Below, in pieces: positions 23,616 to 33,800 of a stretch of 64,000 nucleotides of DNA. The stretch comes from Crossaster papposus (lineage: Eukaryota; Echinodermata; Asteroidea; Velatida; Solasteridae): contig JBAIAA010000101.1 in the NCBI GenBank assembly GCA_037893245.1, positions 930,001 through 994,000 on the forward strand, read 5' to 3'. The notes under the pieces are model-generated. The model searched no databases, was not told the DNA's origin, and saw only the letters and a program-made list of their open reading frames with translations. The position numbers and the translations under genes are program-made. The stretch's first letter is position 1. Every line of letters begins with the position of its first letter.

Positions 23616-23778
23616 AGGCCGTAGCAGTTCTTTCCGCGCCTTCCACCGCTGTGAAACGGGTTCGAACCCCGCCAATTCCCTTGGCAATATGTGGATTGGT
23701 TTTTCCGTCCCTGCGCGCCCTGCTTTGCCAACTACGAGACAGACAGACAGACGACTTAGTGCAGTGAGGAGTCCACCT

Positions 23779-24002
23779 GGGGCCAATTTCACAGAGCTGC
23801 TAAGCACAGAAATTTGCTTAGCACAAAAAAAGTCTTGCTCATTAAAAACAAGTTATTAGCCAAAATTCTACGTGCTTTTCATGCTAAGCAAAAAACCAGC
23901 TGATTATCACGTAAAAATTTGGTCTGTAACCTTGTTTTCACCAAGGACAAATTTTCATGCTAAGCAAATTTGTGTGCTTAGCAGCTCCGTGAAATTGGCC
24001 CC
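23779..24002. mobile_element. MITE, GGGCCAATTTCACRGAGCTG ends, copy 1
   Basis: Left GGGGCCAATTTCACAGAGCT, right AGCTCCGTGAAATTGGCCCC. The interior repeats TTGCTTAGCA. Second copy at 38067-38309. Confidence 0.9.
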
Positions 24003-24992
24003 TGGGCTGTATACCATGTGCCCGGCAATATATGCACAAGCATCATGTTTTACATAAATTTGATTAAGAGATGACATCAGAGGTCACATCATTCAAAGGC
24101 GATCTGACCTGCGACGTTACTCTTTAAGCAAATTTTATGTAAAACACGATGTGTGCGCATCACTGCCGGGCACATTTGAATACAGATCTAAACACGTGAC
24201 GTCAGAGGGCACATCGTCTAAACGAGGGATGTTAACATTTAATTTAGCAGAAAAATTGATTCAGAACTTGTTTGTTTTTCCTGCAGTGTAATATGGTAAG
24301 CGAGTGCTGCGATCCACTGGTATGCCATCATCATGTCCCGCTGGATTTGACGCGCCCCAACAGTGGAATGGTCGTTGGATCGTGTGGAATTCAACATTTC
24401 GAGCGCTAGACAACTCCAATAATACCGTCTTTTTTGGTGGGGGAATAATAACAAAGCACTTTCATGGTAATGCGCCATCTTGCTGACGGGGCAAATTTGC
24501 ACGCGTTGCAGCGTACGCATCTTCAATCGAAAACGTTTGCTCTCCGAAGTCTCCATGATGTATGCGTTCATTCCAAAATGCGCCCGTCTCTAGTAACGCG
24601 TGTTCTTGTTGCCCCGTGAACAAGATAGCGGATAATACCGCGAAACTGCTTAGGCCTATGCCGTTTGTAGAACAATCAGTAACAGGAAGAAAGGGGGGGG
24701 GGGGTGTGTTATGATAACAAAGGCATACTATTTGTTTAGGACTTGGACTTCAAAAACGTTTCTAGTAATAGTAAGATATCTCATTTAATAATTAGATTAC
24801 AGAAGGAGAATAAAACGTCAAAATTGACCATCGGCTGCCCATAAATTATGGTCCATTCTATCCCCAACTCAATCAAACAATTACCATTTTCGAAAACGTT
24901 CACGTACAACAATTGCCCACGCACATACGAGTGGAAATATATTTTTTTTTCAAACTTGTTTCAGTATAAATTGTTAATTGAACAAAGAAATT

Positions 24993-25063
24993 GGAAACGC
25001 AGGACTCGAACCTGCGGCCTCCGGAATACCGGACCGGCACTCTACCAACTGGGCTATCTTGCC
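24993..25063 (-). tRNA. tRNA-like sequence (SINE head or tRNA pseudogene)
   Basis: Minus strand: a good A box TAGCCCAGTTGG and a perfect B box GGTTCGAGTCC, with tRNA spacing. The anticodon arm CCGGT-CCGGTAT-TCCGG would give GGT (Thr), but position 33 is C instead of T and the acceptor stem pairs poorly. No T run follows directly. Pol III promoter elements are intact; a working tRNA is unlikely. Confidence 0.5.
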
Positions 25064-25153
25064 TTTGGTTGGGAGTCTCCCAAATTGTCAGTATCTTTGT
25101 TTGTGGGGGTGAGAGTATAAAGATACTGACAATTTGGGAGACCACCAACATAG

Positions 25154-25222
25154 GGCAAGATAGCAGTTGGTAGAGCGCCGGACCGATATTCCAGAGGTCA
25201 CGGGTTCGAGTCCTGCTTTTCC
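25154..25222 (+). tRNA. tRNA-like sequence (SINE head or tRNA pseudogene)
   Basis: Plus strand: an A box shortened by two bases (TAGCAGTTGG) and a perfect B box GGTTCGAGTCC. The anticodon loop CCGATAT would read GAT (Ile). It is followed by a run of seven T at about 25225, a Pol III terminator. The anticodon stem has a mismatch (CCGGA/TCCAG). Confidence 0.45.
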
Positions 25223-25231
25223 AATTTTTTT

Positions 25232-25823
25232 GTTGACTTTGAAATTTATTCAAATTTACCTAGTCAGTTTCTCTTGTGGTTTGTGTATTATAAAAAGTTG
25301 ATTCAGTTTATGCAGACTTGTTTTAGTCATCAAAAATTACAACATTAATAATTATTGAGGGCTAGAATAACACCTGAATAATATTATTACTGAAAGTTTG
25401 GCTGTGTAATTTTATGTTGCTTAATACTAGCCATATTTTAAATATCTGGTCAAACAAATCCCAAAAATGTGTTACATTTTAGGAGACATTTGCTTTCAAG
25501 GTGAAGTTGCCAATTATTAATATCATTTTGCGAAAAACCTGTTTTAGAGCCCCAAAAGGGGGGCGTACCCTTTGGAAGTATCCATCTACATGTATTCAAT
25601 AAAATGATGATCCAAATGCAATTTACATATCAAAATGTTTCCAAGCATCTGTTTTCTACACATTCTTGGCCCTCTGGTGCACTTTTTACCTTCGCACACT
25701 GGTGAGACATTTACTTCAAAGATGATGAATTCCTGCACAAGTTTTTCAGGAGTATCTTATTAGGTTAGGTTCTACAGGTTCTAGTATATTTTACGGCAAT
25801 ACGTCTGCAGTGATTTCTATTCC
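25232..25823. other. Intergenic, 3' side of MRPL22
   Basis: AT-rich DNA, no exon or repeat ends recognised. The MRPL22 3' UTR should lie at the upper end, on the minus strand. Confidence 0.5.
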
Positions 25824-28800
25824 TCACATCGAGTGTATGATTGTCCTTTTTCTGAGTGAGTCCATGAAATGCTGAGCCTGATCATATCCCGTTGCCTCCA
25901 CCTTCTTGGGAGGTGGCCCCTCCTTGAGACAGACGTAGTAATGGGAGTAGACAAGGTCTAGAATGCCAAAGCGTCCCTTGGCATGGATTCGCATGGCGTG
26001 GTCGTACTCTCCTTTGGTTACAAAGGATTTAGCTGGGAAAAAAATGATGGGAAAAAACAATTTGCATAGCTGATTTTTGAAACTGTATATCAAGATTTAC
26101 TGCTGGTCCCCGACCGAAACACAATGTCCTCTTTGTACCTATATTCACTGACTGACAGACACAGAGCAGACTCTCTTGTGAATAAAGTTGGGCAGTGCTA
26201 TCAAATAATCATATAGGTTTACTTATAACGCCAATATTAACAGTTTCAATTGTGCAGTTGGTCAGAACAAGCAGGAAATAAGCTTTCATTTGATATATGG
26301 CACGACTCTGTAGTGTAATGCATCGGTCTTTTACAATTATGAGAAATTTGCTTGTTCTCAGTAATATTCAAAATGTCTTTGAAAAGAAATGAAGATTTAC
26401 AATTGTAGTGCTTCATCAGATGCTATGGTAAGAGAATGACAAACCCTGTATTAACCCTAACCCTGCCAGATCCAGCACAGTGCATCTGTGGTGACTGCTT
26501 GACCTTGCTGCACTCTGCACACAAGTCAACGTGACAAAGTATGCAATCTGTTGCGTCTGGCAGGGTTTCTAGCCAAAATACCCTGGAGGGTTAGGGTTAA
26601 ATTAAATTTAGGGATCAAAACAATCTTTTCAATCGATCAGATCTGAAAATATAGGTGTCGGAGAAACCAAAATGCATTAAAACAAAAATATTATTTGTTG
26701 AAAGAAAAATCACCTCCGATACAATAAATGGCCCTTTACGTAAAAATGTATTTTCCGACATCAGACTCATTTTTGCAGAGTGGGTCACATATGTGATTTT
26801 GTTAAGTTATGTGCGCATATTTATAAACTCGCAAATATATGCATAAATCGATGAACGCGTTTACATTACGTGACAAAGTCGTACGCTATCGCGCTAATAA
26901 TTTCAAAAGTCGCGCAACCGTCACGTACTATTTTGTACATTGCTAAATCTGTTCCAATCCTCGCTTTCAATTTCTTTTAAAATGTGGTTTAAAACGTTAG
27001 CGTATCATTAATCACAAGTTTTAATTTATTCATCAGAGCAGACTGGTATTAAATTGTAATTAACTTTATTTCATTACTTTCGTTTCTATTTGCAAGTTCA
27101 AAAAATGAAGATTTTACTTCACTCTCAATTTATGATGGCCGACTCGTAAATAAAGTGTATTGTGTAGACAAGATGAGAAAACTACCAGTGAATAGCCATT
27201 GTGGATTAGTTGAATAGAATTCTGAGCACTCCGAGTACGGATTTACCTATATTTTCAATCTAGGTCGTCTATCTAACTCTCTGCAAACAACATTGTGCAA
27301 AGTCCATAATAACATCCTTACCAACATGAAGATTGGACTTGAATTCTACATTGTGGTTTTTGACTGCCTCTTCTTGTGCCTCAAGGAGAACCTGTGGAAT
27401 AATGCCAAGAACAAGAAATATAAATGTCAACAGAACAAACAATAGGACAAAGACAAGAGGCACGGATTAGATTAAAAGGGGTTTAAAGGGATCGTATTCG
27501 TTTGGTAATTGGAACCCACTGTTTGTTTCAATCCTATATACAGTGTAGTTATAGATATATACCATCAAACTAACCTGTAAACATTTCATTTCAAAAGGTG
27601 GTAGCGATTTTGAGATATTGCCGAAAATCTGGAGCGGTTTTGTCCACGCAGGAAGAATAATCTGCATTGAAATACACACTCCGAGAAACGTCACTGCAGT
27701 AACGCTTCTCAGATTCAAATTTTTGGGGATAAAAAGTGATATATTTTCCCGTAACCGCAGTACTTCGAAGTGAAAAGTTTCTAAAAATGCATTATACTAT
27801 CCAAAGCTGCTGTACTTCTTACCAAGTAAGTTTTTATTGCCATAATTTTTTTGAGTAATTACCAAACGTATACGATCCTTAACTAACCCCCTAGGCTCTC
27901 GCACTAGGAAGCATACCAAACCTAACAAACTTCAACAGCTCACACAGGTTCAGTAATTTTTGGTACACTGTACTGAACCTAACAGTACTAAACCTGCCAA
28001 ACTCCAACAGTTGAAGTTTTATTGACTTGGTACAGTGATAACTGGCCAGTGGCATTATGTGTTTTAGTGGGGACACACATACAAGGTGTAAGTGTGCATA
28101 CACTTACAGTTGACCCGGAACTGTGCCGTGACCATGTGGGTCACTCACGTATAAATGCCTGTGCATTCTCCAAATTTCTAACATTTTGACAAGTCTCATG
28201 CCTTTCTGTCCTGAACCTCACAGAATTCAACAGGGTCTCCCTGGGCCTTTGGTACTGAGTCAAACAAAGTCTAACAACAAGTTGTTATGGTTTGGTACCA
28301 AACCTGCCAAAACCTAGCAAAAGCTGCAGTTGGAGTTTGATGGGTTTGAGGTAGTTAGGGTTAAGAAAGCCATAACAGTGATAAACATTTATCTAGTATA
28401 GTTAAACAAATAACCATACCTCTCTTGCAATCTGGGCACTTTTCTTTTTAATAAATAGCAGTTGAGTGAGTGCATCATCAATCATCATACCTTCCACCTG
28501 CAAGTGAATTGGAATTTTATAATTAACTTATTACAAACAAATTTATAACATTTACAGGAAAGTAAATCACACAAAAAAGCAGATTGTTCAGATAGAATAC
28601 ACTGACGGCATCAAAATGCATTAAGTTTCAACCAATTAATTCACTCACAAATTTTGCAATGTACCACATTTTTCTCATGCTGTGCTTGATCTGTCGTCTG
28701 GAGAAATTCACCTCCTAAAAAATTATCAAAACAAAAGTACAATAACTGAATATGTAAATATACTTCATCTGTTCAAAATTCATGTATAATGCTTGCCTCA

Positions 28801-30553
28801 TCATCATATAAGCTGTCACTGGCTAGTATGCAACCGGCATAGTCACCGGCTGTATGCAACCGATAGACGACATTCCTCCCCGTCCTGGCCAGGATTATGC
28901 CAGGATCCCGGCCGGCATCCGTCGATAGTTACGAGTTCTGAGCTTCACCGCAGCAGTCAAGGAAACCCCAGACCACCTCCTTCCCCACCAAGTCTCATCC
29001 GCTGCCATGATCACCAACCACCAGCGTCTCAACTCACGCCGACCTTTATCTCAACGCACAGCACGCCTCCTCTCCGACAAGTTTGATACATCCAAAGCCG
29101 CGTTCGCATTGGACTTTTTTTGGTAAAACCTACGGAGACTGTTGTCAACTTTAACCAAATTAAATCCAATGCGGACAGGCGGTAACATTGTCAATTTTTT
29201 TTACCCTCCGCAACAGTAGGATCTACAGGCCCAAAAAAGCTTCTAGCGGAGGATTTAACACCGTGAACTTTGACAATCACGTACGGTAACTTTTGACAAT
29301 ATTAAGTCCAATGCGAACGCGGCTCAAGACATGGAACGACCGTGGCGACCATGGACCATCCTTCATCCGGGCCGCCTGCACTCTGCCTAGCTCGTCGTTG
29401 CCACCCGGTGATTAACTACCACGCAAGCAGTAGGTACGGCTTATTCGTCTGCGTTCCGGCACTCCTTGTGTCGCCGAGACCCTTCAACACTAGGGCATGC
29501 AAGAAATAGCCGCATGCACATGTGGGCACCCGTCTCAGACTGTCCCGAGTAAGTGGGGACAGACTGTCCCTTACTTAAAACGTCTGGTGATTCGCTGCTC
29601 TTCGTTGCCCCGACGTCGCAACAAGAATCTGGCTGTAGGAACAGCCCATAAAACTTTATAATGTTTATTGACAAATGCTAAAACATAAACTGTTGTAAGT
29701 AGCTCACCGCCATACGTGGGGGCTCTCCAGGTTTCTGCGGGGGGTAAACTTTCTTGTTACGTCTTTCCCATTTGTAGCCCATCAAAGAAGTGCTTGTGTG
29801 GAGACATCGTTCAATACCACTCCTGACAATAAATCACAACCATGCCATAACAACATTTAAATGTAGGACACACCATTGGTAATTGCTTAAATTATCAGGA
29901 ATGGGTGGATTTTTTTTTGGGGGGGGGTGTATTTTATAGTAAATATCGTTTAACTGACATGTCCAAAGTTTAACAATCATGGATGCCGAGAAAAATACAA
30001 GAAAAGTGGCGTTCGTTTTTAACCAGGATATGCAATCATTTTGCTGGATGCGTAGAATTATTATTTACTTTCAAATAAGTGAGATATTTCCTAATAATTT
30101 GGTAGTAAAACTTTTCGATAGCTGCAAATGGTGTATCCTACCTTTAAAGGCAAGAATTGTATTAATGTTTAAATTAGTTTAATTAATTAATTAACTAAAA
30201 CAAGCAAAATCACTGAGTTTTAATGTACAGATACAAGATGCCTGCTCGTCAGTTATGATCGGTGCTCTTTATGTTTCAAAATGTTGTACTGACCTAGCGA
30301 GTGAGAAGGCAAACGTCAACATAGGACGTTCTATTCCGGCACACACACGACTATCATGACTGTAGAATGCGAGGCAGCCGTGTTCTGCTGATGGGAGCGA
30401 AGGCAACAAACGCCCCGGGTGACCCCCCGCTGCGCACGCTGATGAAGCCGTCCGACTCGAACTCGGAGGTGCAACATCGCTTCTGCTTCCTCGGATGTTT
30501 ACGGCTAAACTTCGGATGTTGGGGAGCCTTTTAAAACATCCCAAGGATGTCAT
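25824..30553 (-). CDS. MRPL22: Mitochondrial ribosomal protein L22 (uL22m)
   Basis: Large-subunit mitoribosome protein that lines the polypeptide exit tunnel. Six exons, minus strand: 30294-30553, 29708-29822, 28649-28714, 28420-28497, 27322-27391, 25824-26032, all with GT/AG and matching phases; total 798 bp, 265 aa. Diagnostic stretches in order: HTSTSLMGYKWERRNKKVY and PPQKPGEPPR; SRRQIKHSMRKMWYIAKF; GMMIDDALTQLLF; VLLEAQEEAVKNHNVEFKSN; GRFGILDLVYSHYYVCLKEG; LRKRTIIHSM at the C-terminus. These match vertebrate MRPL22 along its length. The first exon gives a long Arg/Ser-rich, acid-poor leader, a plausible mitochondrial presequence. A downstream in-frame ATG at 30322 would give 188 aa, close to the usual size (about 206 in human), so the true start is uncertain. 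It diverges from HPF1 across 291 bp. Confidence 0.93.
26451..26600. mobile_element. TTAACCCTAACCCT-ended MITE, copy 1
   Basis: Ends TTAACCCTAACCCTGCC and AGGGTTAGGGTTAA, 150 bp, in the last intron of MRPL22. The terminal TTAA and CCCTAAC start resemble piggyBac-type ends. Confidence 0.75.
27483..27882. mobile_element. TTAA-flanked MITE, AAAGGGATCGTATWCG ends, copy 2
   Basis: TTAAAGGGATCGTATTCG at the left and CGTATACGATCCTTAA at the right; the interior matches 22319-22708. It lies in an MRPL22 intron. Its right TTAA (27879-27882) is also the first TTAA of the next element. Confidence 0.85.
27879..28364. mobile_element. TTAACYAACCCC-ended MITE, copy 2
   Basis: Begins TTAACTAACCCCCTAGG and ends TAGTTAGGGTTAA, 486 bp. 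Interior words AACCTGCCAAA and GGTTTGGTAC recur in both orientations. Related to 37144-37608. Confidence 0.75.
28790..29655. repeat. Repeat-derived intron DNA with a 230-bp MITE
   Basis: 29096-29325 is a MITE with ends AGCCGCGTTCGCATTGGACT and AGTCCAATGCGAACGCGGCT. Flanking GC-rich frames (for example WNDRGDHGPSFIRAAC just right of it) look like the two halves of an older coding transposon relic split by the MITE. Family not identified. Confidence 0.6.
29857..30146. mobile_element. AAAGGTAGGATACACCATT MITE, copy 1
   Basis: Left end degraded (ATGTAGGACACACCATTGG); right end AAATGGTGTATCCTACCTTTA. Same family at 44047-44360 and 56150-56540. It lies in MRPL22 intron 1. Confidence 0.8.
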
Positions 30554-30844
30554 GATTTAAATATGTTGATCTGACGAATTATAGATAACTACACTACAGT
30601 GACAAACAAAAACAATTATTTCGATTAAATTCCCCAAACCAGCCATGCACACTGCATGCAGAACCTGCCATCGAGTCAGGTTCAAAGGTCAACCCTATAA
30701 TCAGATCGATCCCAGAGCTAAAGTAAGCAATCGCGTTTCGAGAATAGCGGATGAACGAGGTTGTGATGTTTTGGTGCATTTGGAACCGCGGGAAAATAGC
30801 AGAGTTAGCACGTGTGGCAAAAAGTGTGTCTTCAAAGTACAGAA
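30554..30844. promoter_or_regulatory. Shared divergent promoter of MRPL22 and HPF1
   Basis: 291 bp separate the MRPL22 start (minus) from the HPF1 start (plus). It contains a DR1-type nuclear-receptor motif AGGTTCAAAGGTCA (30678-30691) and an E2F-type site GCGGGAAAA (30788-30796), and no clear TATA box at the expected place. Both 5' UTRs must share this space or use upstream exons. Confidence 0.6.
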
Positions 30845-33800
30845 ATGGAAGAAAATGATTCGGGAAAACCGACATGTAAATACGGAGCTGACTGCTACCG
30901 CACCAATCCTCAACATCTAGAGGGGTCTTGGCATCCAAAGAAGGGGAAAAGGAAAGCAAAGAACCAGGTAAAAGTTTGCCCCAAAAAATTGACATTTCTG
31001 AATTAGGTTTACTTTAGCCCTGTTGAGCGCATTTTTCGACGGCGCGCACTTTTAAAAAAATGCGCGTTGCGCAATTTTTAAACACGCAATCTTAGTTTGA
31101 GCGCACAAATTTTAAATTTGCGCAAAAGAGTTGAAGCGCATTTTTTGAAAATCGCGCGATGTTTATTATTCAAACAGAATTCTCACCACCACCATGAATT
31201 ATTTGCTGTAGAATTATATTTTATCTCCGAAGGTTAAAAGGGTAAGGCCAAAGTAGCGTTCTGCTGTTTGTTAATTTCTGTCTAAAGTGATATTTCTGTT
31301 CAAAACTTGAGTAAACCAGCGTTGCACACGAACTGTAAGTTCGAAATTCTTTGTGACAAAGCGTGCGCTCAAGGGATGCTTGGATACAATTAAAGATTTG
31401 GCAAAACATGGGCCCTTTTCCAAACCTCCAGGTTCGGCTTTGGCTTCGGCTCCGGCTTCAATTTATGAGGCTTCGTCTTCACGAGGCTCCGCGACAAGCC
31501 TTAAAGCTTTGGAACAATGAGGCTTCGGGAGGCTTCGGCTGGCTTCGACTAGCGACTATATGCCATTCGTGATGCTTCGTTACATTTCGTTGAGTTACCG
31601 CTCTAAATGGCAACATCGCCAATAAACGGCTCAAGTAATATTATTTTTCGCCTCGTTCACTACGGGCGCGAAAAAAAGCCGTATCCAGGAATAAATGTAA
31701 ACTTGTATACATGTATAAATGCCATTTATTCACTCAACCAAAATCTGTCTTTTCCCCTTTTCGTAACCGCGTCTGTAAACCTCTGGAAAAGGTTTTGTTT
31801 GGGGCACAATTTAAATATTTCAATAACAAACATTCAATTTATTTTTATTTTTTTTGGGGGGGGGGGGCGTGGCAAGTGCCGGGCCAATGCCTCATTCAAA
31901 ATAATTTGTTTACATCTCTATTGCTAAAAACAGAATCTATGTTTACTTCGAGAAGAGACATTGTAATTCTTTTTTTACGAATCTGCAGATTCAAAATAAT
32001 TGGTGCACCCCTTTAACATGCTGTGTCCGTCTTTCAAGGAAATAATGTACTTTTCGGCAAAGAATTGTCAACTATGTATTATTACTGTTGGTTTATTTGG
32101 CAAAAAGGTTATAACATGGACAAATAAACATTCAGATTAAAACAGGGCATCATAATTACAAATCATTCAATATAAAACTAAACAAAGGATTAAATTGAGA
32201 ATATAATTAAAAAATAAGTGCTCACACAGATAATTTAAAAGACAAAACTGCAATAAAAAATCCCAATGTTAAATTTAAAAAAAAATACAAAATATATACA
32301 TTTTAAAATTGTAATGTATCCTTTGCTGTGACTGTTGGGAATATATATTATTGAAACCCCCTACCACCAGCATCATTCTAAAACAATAATAGCTCTTTTG
32401 AAGTAAGTTTTCACAAATTTAACGACATGCCAGGATTAGGTTTGTTTTAAAAATAGATTGAGTTGTCAAGCCAAACATGATCTAACTTGAAGCCAAAATT
32501 AATAATGTAGAAGCACAGAATCTCAGGTGATATGACAACAAAATATATTTGAAGGTCAATCCAAACGATATGACATTGACATTGACATTACTACACTAAG
32601 ATATGCGACAAAGTATGTGTACGCAATAAAATGAAATTTACATCGTAACTTTGTACTGCTAAAAAACAATGTCATTTGCGAGAAGAACAAAATGTTGCAC
32701 TACAAATAATGTGCGCAAACTATATAAATTAACGACATCGTGGCTGGGTTCGGGCGGTCTGTTTTTACAAGCGAACCAGGTCAGAGAGATATTGTCCTCT
32801 GCAAAACTTTCCGAAATCGTAAACATTTACTGCTGGTTCTACTCCATGATGTTGCATGATGATGATAAACTGGGTTCTGCCGCTGCAGTAGTAAAAACAT
32901 CCTGCAGCGGCAATCAGTCCTTCTTCAGTTGAAGCCACTGCTTCTTATCGGTTGCGAGCATCCTGAGCTCCCTCAGTTTCTTTTGGGATTTTAAGGTTCC
33001 CAGTCCTGACGTTTTGAGGTCGGCCCTGAGAACATCAAGGAGATTCATGCAATGGCGGCCTTTACGTGCTCGGTACTGACTGCATCCAATGACTGCAAAA
33101 TCCAATGCCGTCTGAGCTGGTACCGACTCTGACATGCGTAATATGTGACCGAACATAGACCATCTTTGTTTGGCTACTCTGATAGACAGTGGAACTGTGT
33201 CACACATTTCATAAAGAGCATCGTTGGATATCAAACTATTTGGCCATCGGTGTCCCGTGATGATCCGTAGGTGTCGACGGTGGCAGGCGTCCAGCTTGTC
33301 CATGACTGCTTTTGGAGCTGCCCAGCTGTTGCAGTTGTACAGCATTAGGGAGACACACATTGCATCGTAGAGTCGTAGCTTTTTTGAAAGTGGGATTTTT
33401 GACTTTCTGATCCAGATTTTCCAAAAGGACTGGAAGGCTATGTTGCCAATTACACGGCGTGCAGATACATCTGACGAACTACAAAGTAGGGAGCCAAGGA
33501 TTTTGCTTTTTCTCCACTGTTCGTCCCCTCTCACAGGATCGTCCTCGTAGTCTCCTGCACGGTTGTCTGACAGATAGACATGAGTGAATTCCGTTTTAGC
33601 CTCATTCATGAATAGGTTCACATCTTTCAATTTGGCTGCAGCAATAGGGAGTATGTTATCCAGTGTTTCTTTCTCCTCGTCTATGAAGTCTACGTCATCT
33701 GCATATTCCATCTCTAGTGGCATTCCAAGTGATGAGATAGGAGGGTTAGGTCTGGTAGAAGCCTCCCTTATGGATGACAGGGCAGCAGCGAGGTAACATG

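Larger units (their letters stand above)
24985..25231. mobile_element. Head-to-head pair of tRNA-derived sequences forming a foldback
   Basis: Two tRNA-like units in inverted orientation (minus 24993-25063, plus 25154-25222) are joined by a palindromic spacer TTGGGAGTCTCCCAAATTGTC.../...GACAATTTGGGAGACCACC. The whole can fold into one hairpin of about 245 nt. Probably two copies of a tRNA-derived SINE in inverted order, or a MITE that captured a tRNA gene. Confidence 0.75.

Noticed and set aside
23640-23700. B-box-like GGTTCGAACCC near 23658
   Set aside because: No A box at tRNA spacing and no cloverleaf.
26451-26600. Interstitial telomere repeat
   Set aside because: Only about two CCCTAA units per end, in inverted order at TTAA sites, so a MITE terminus fits better.
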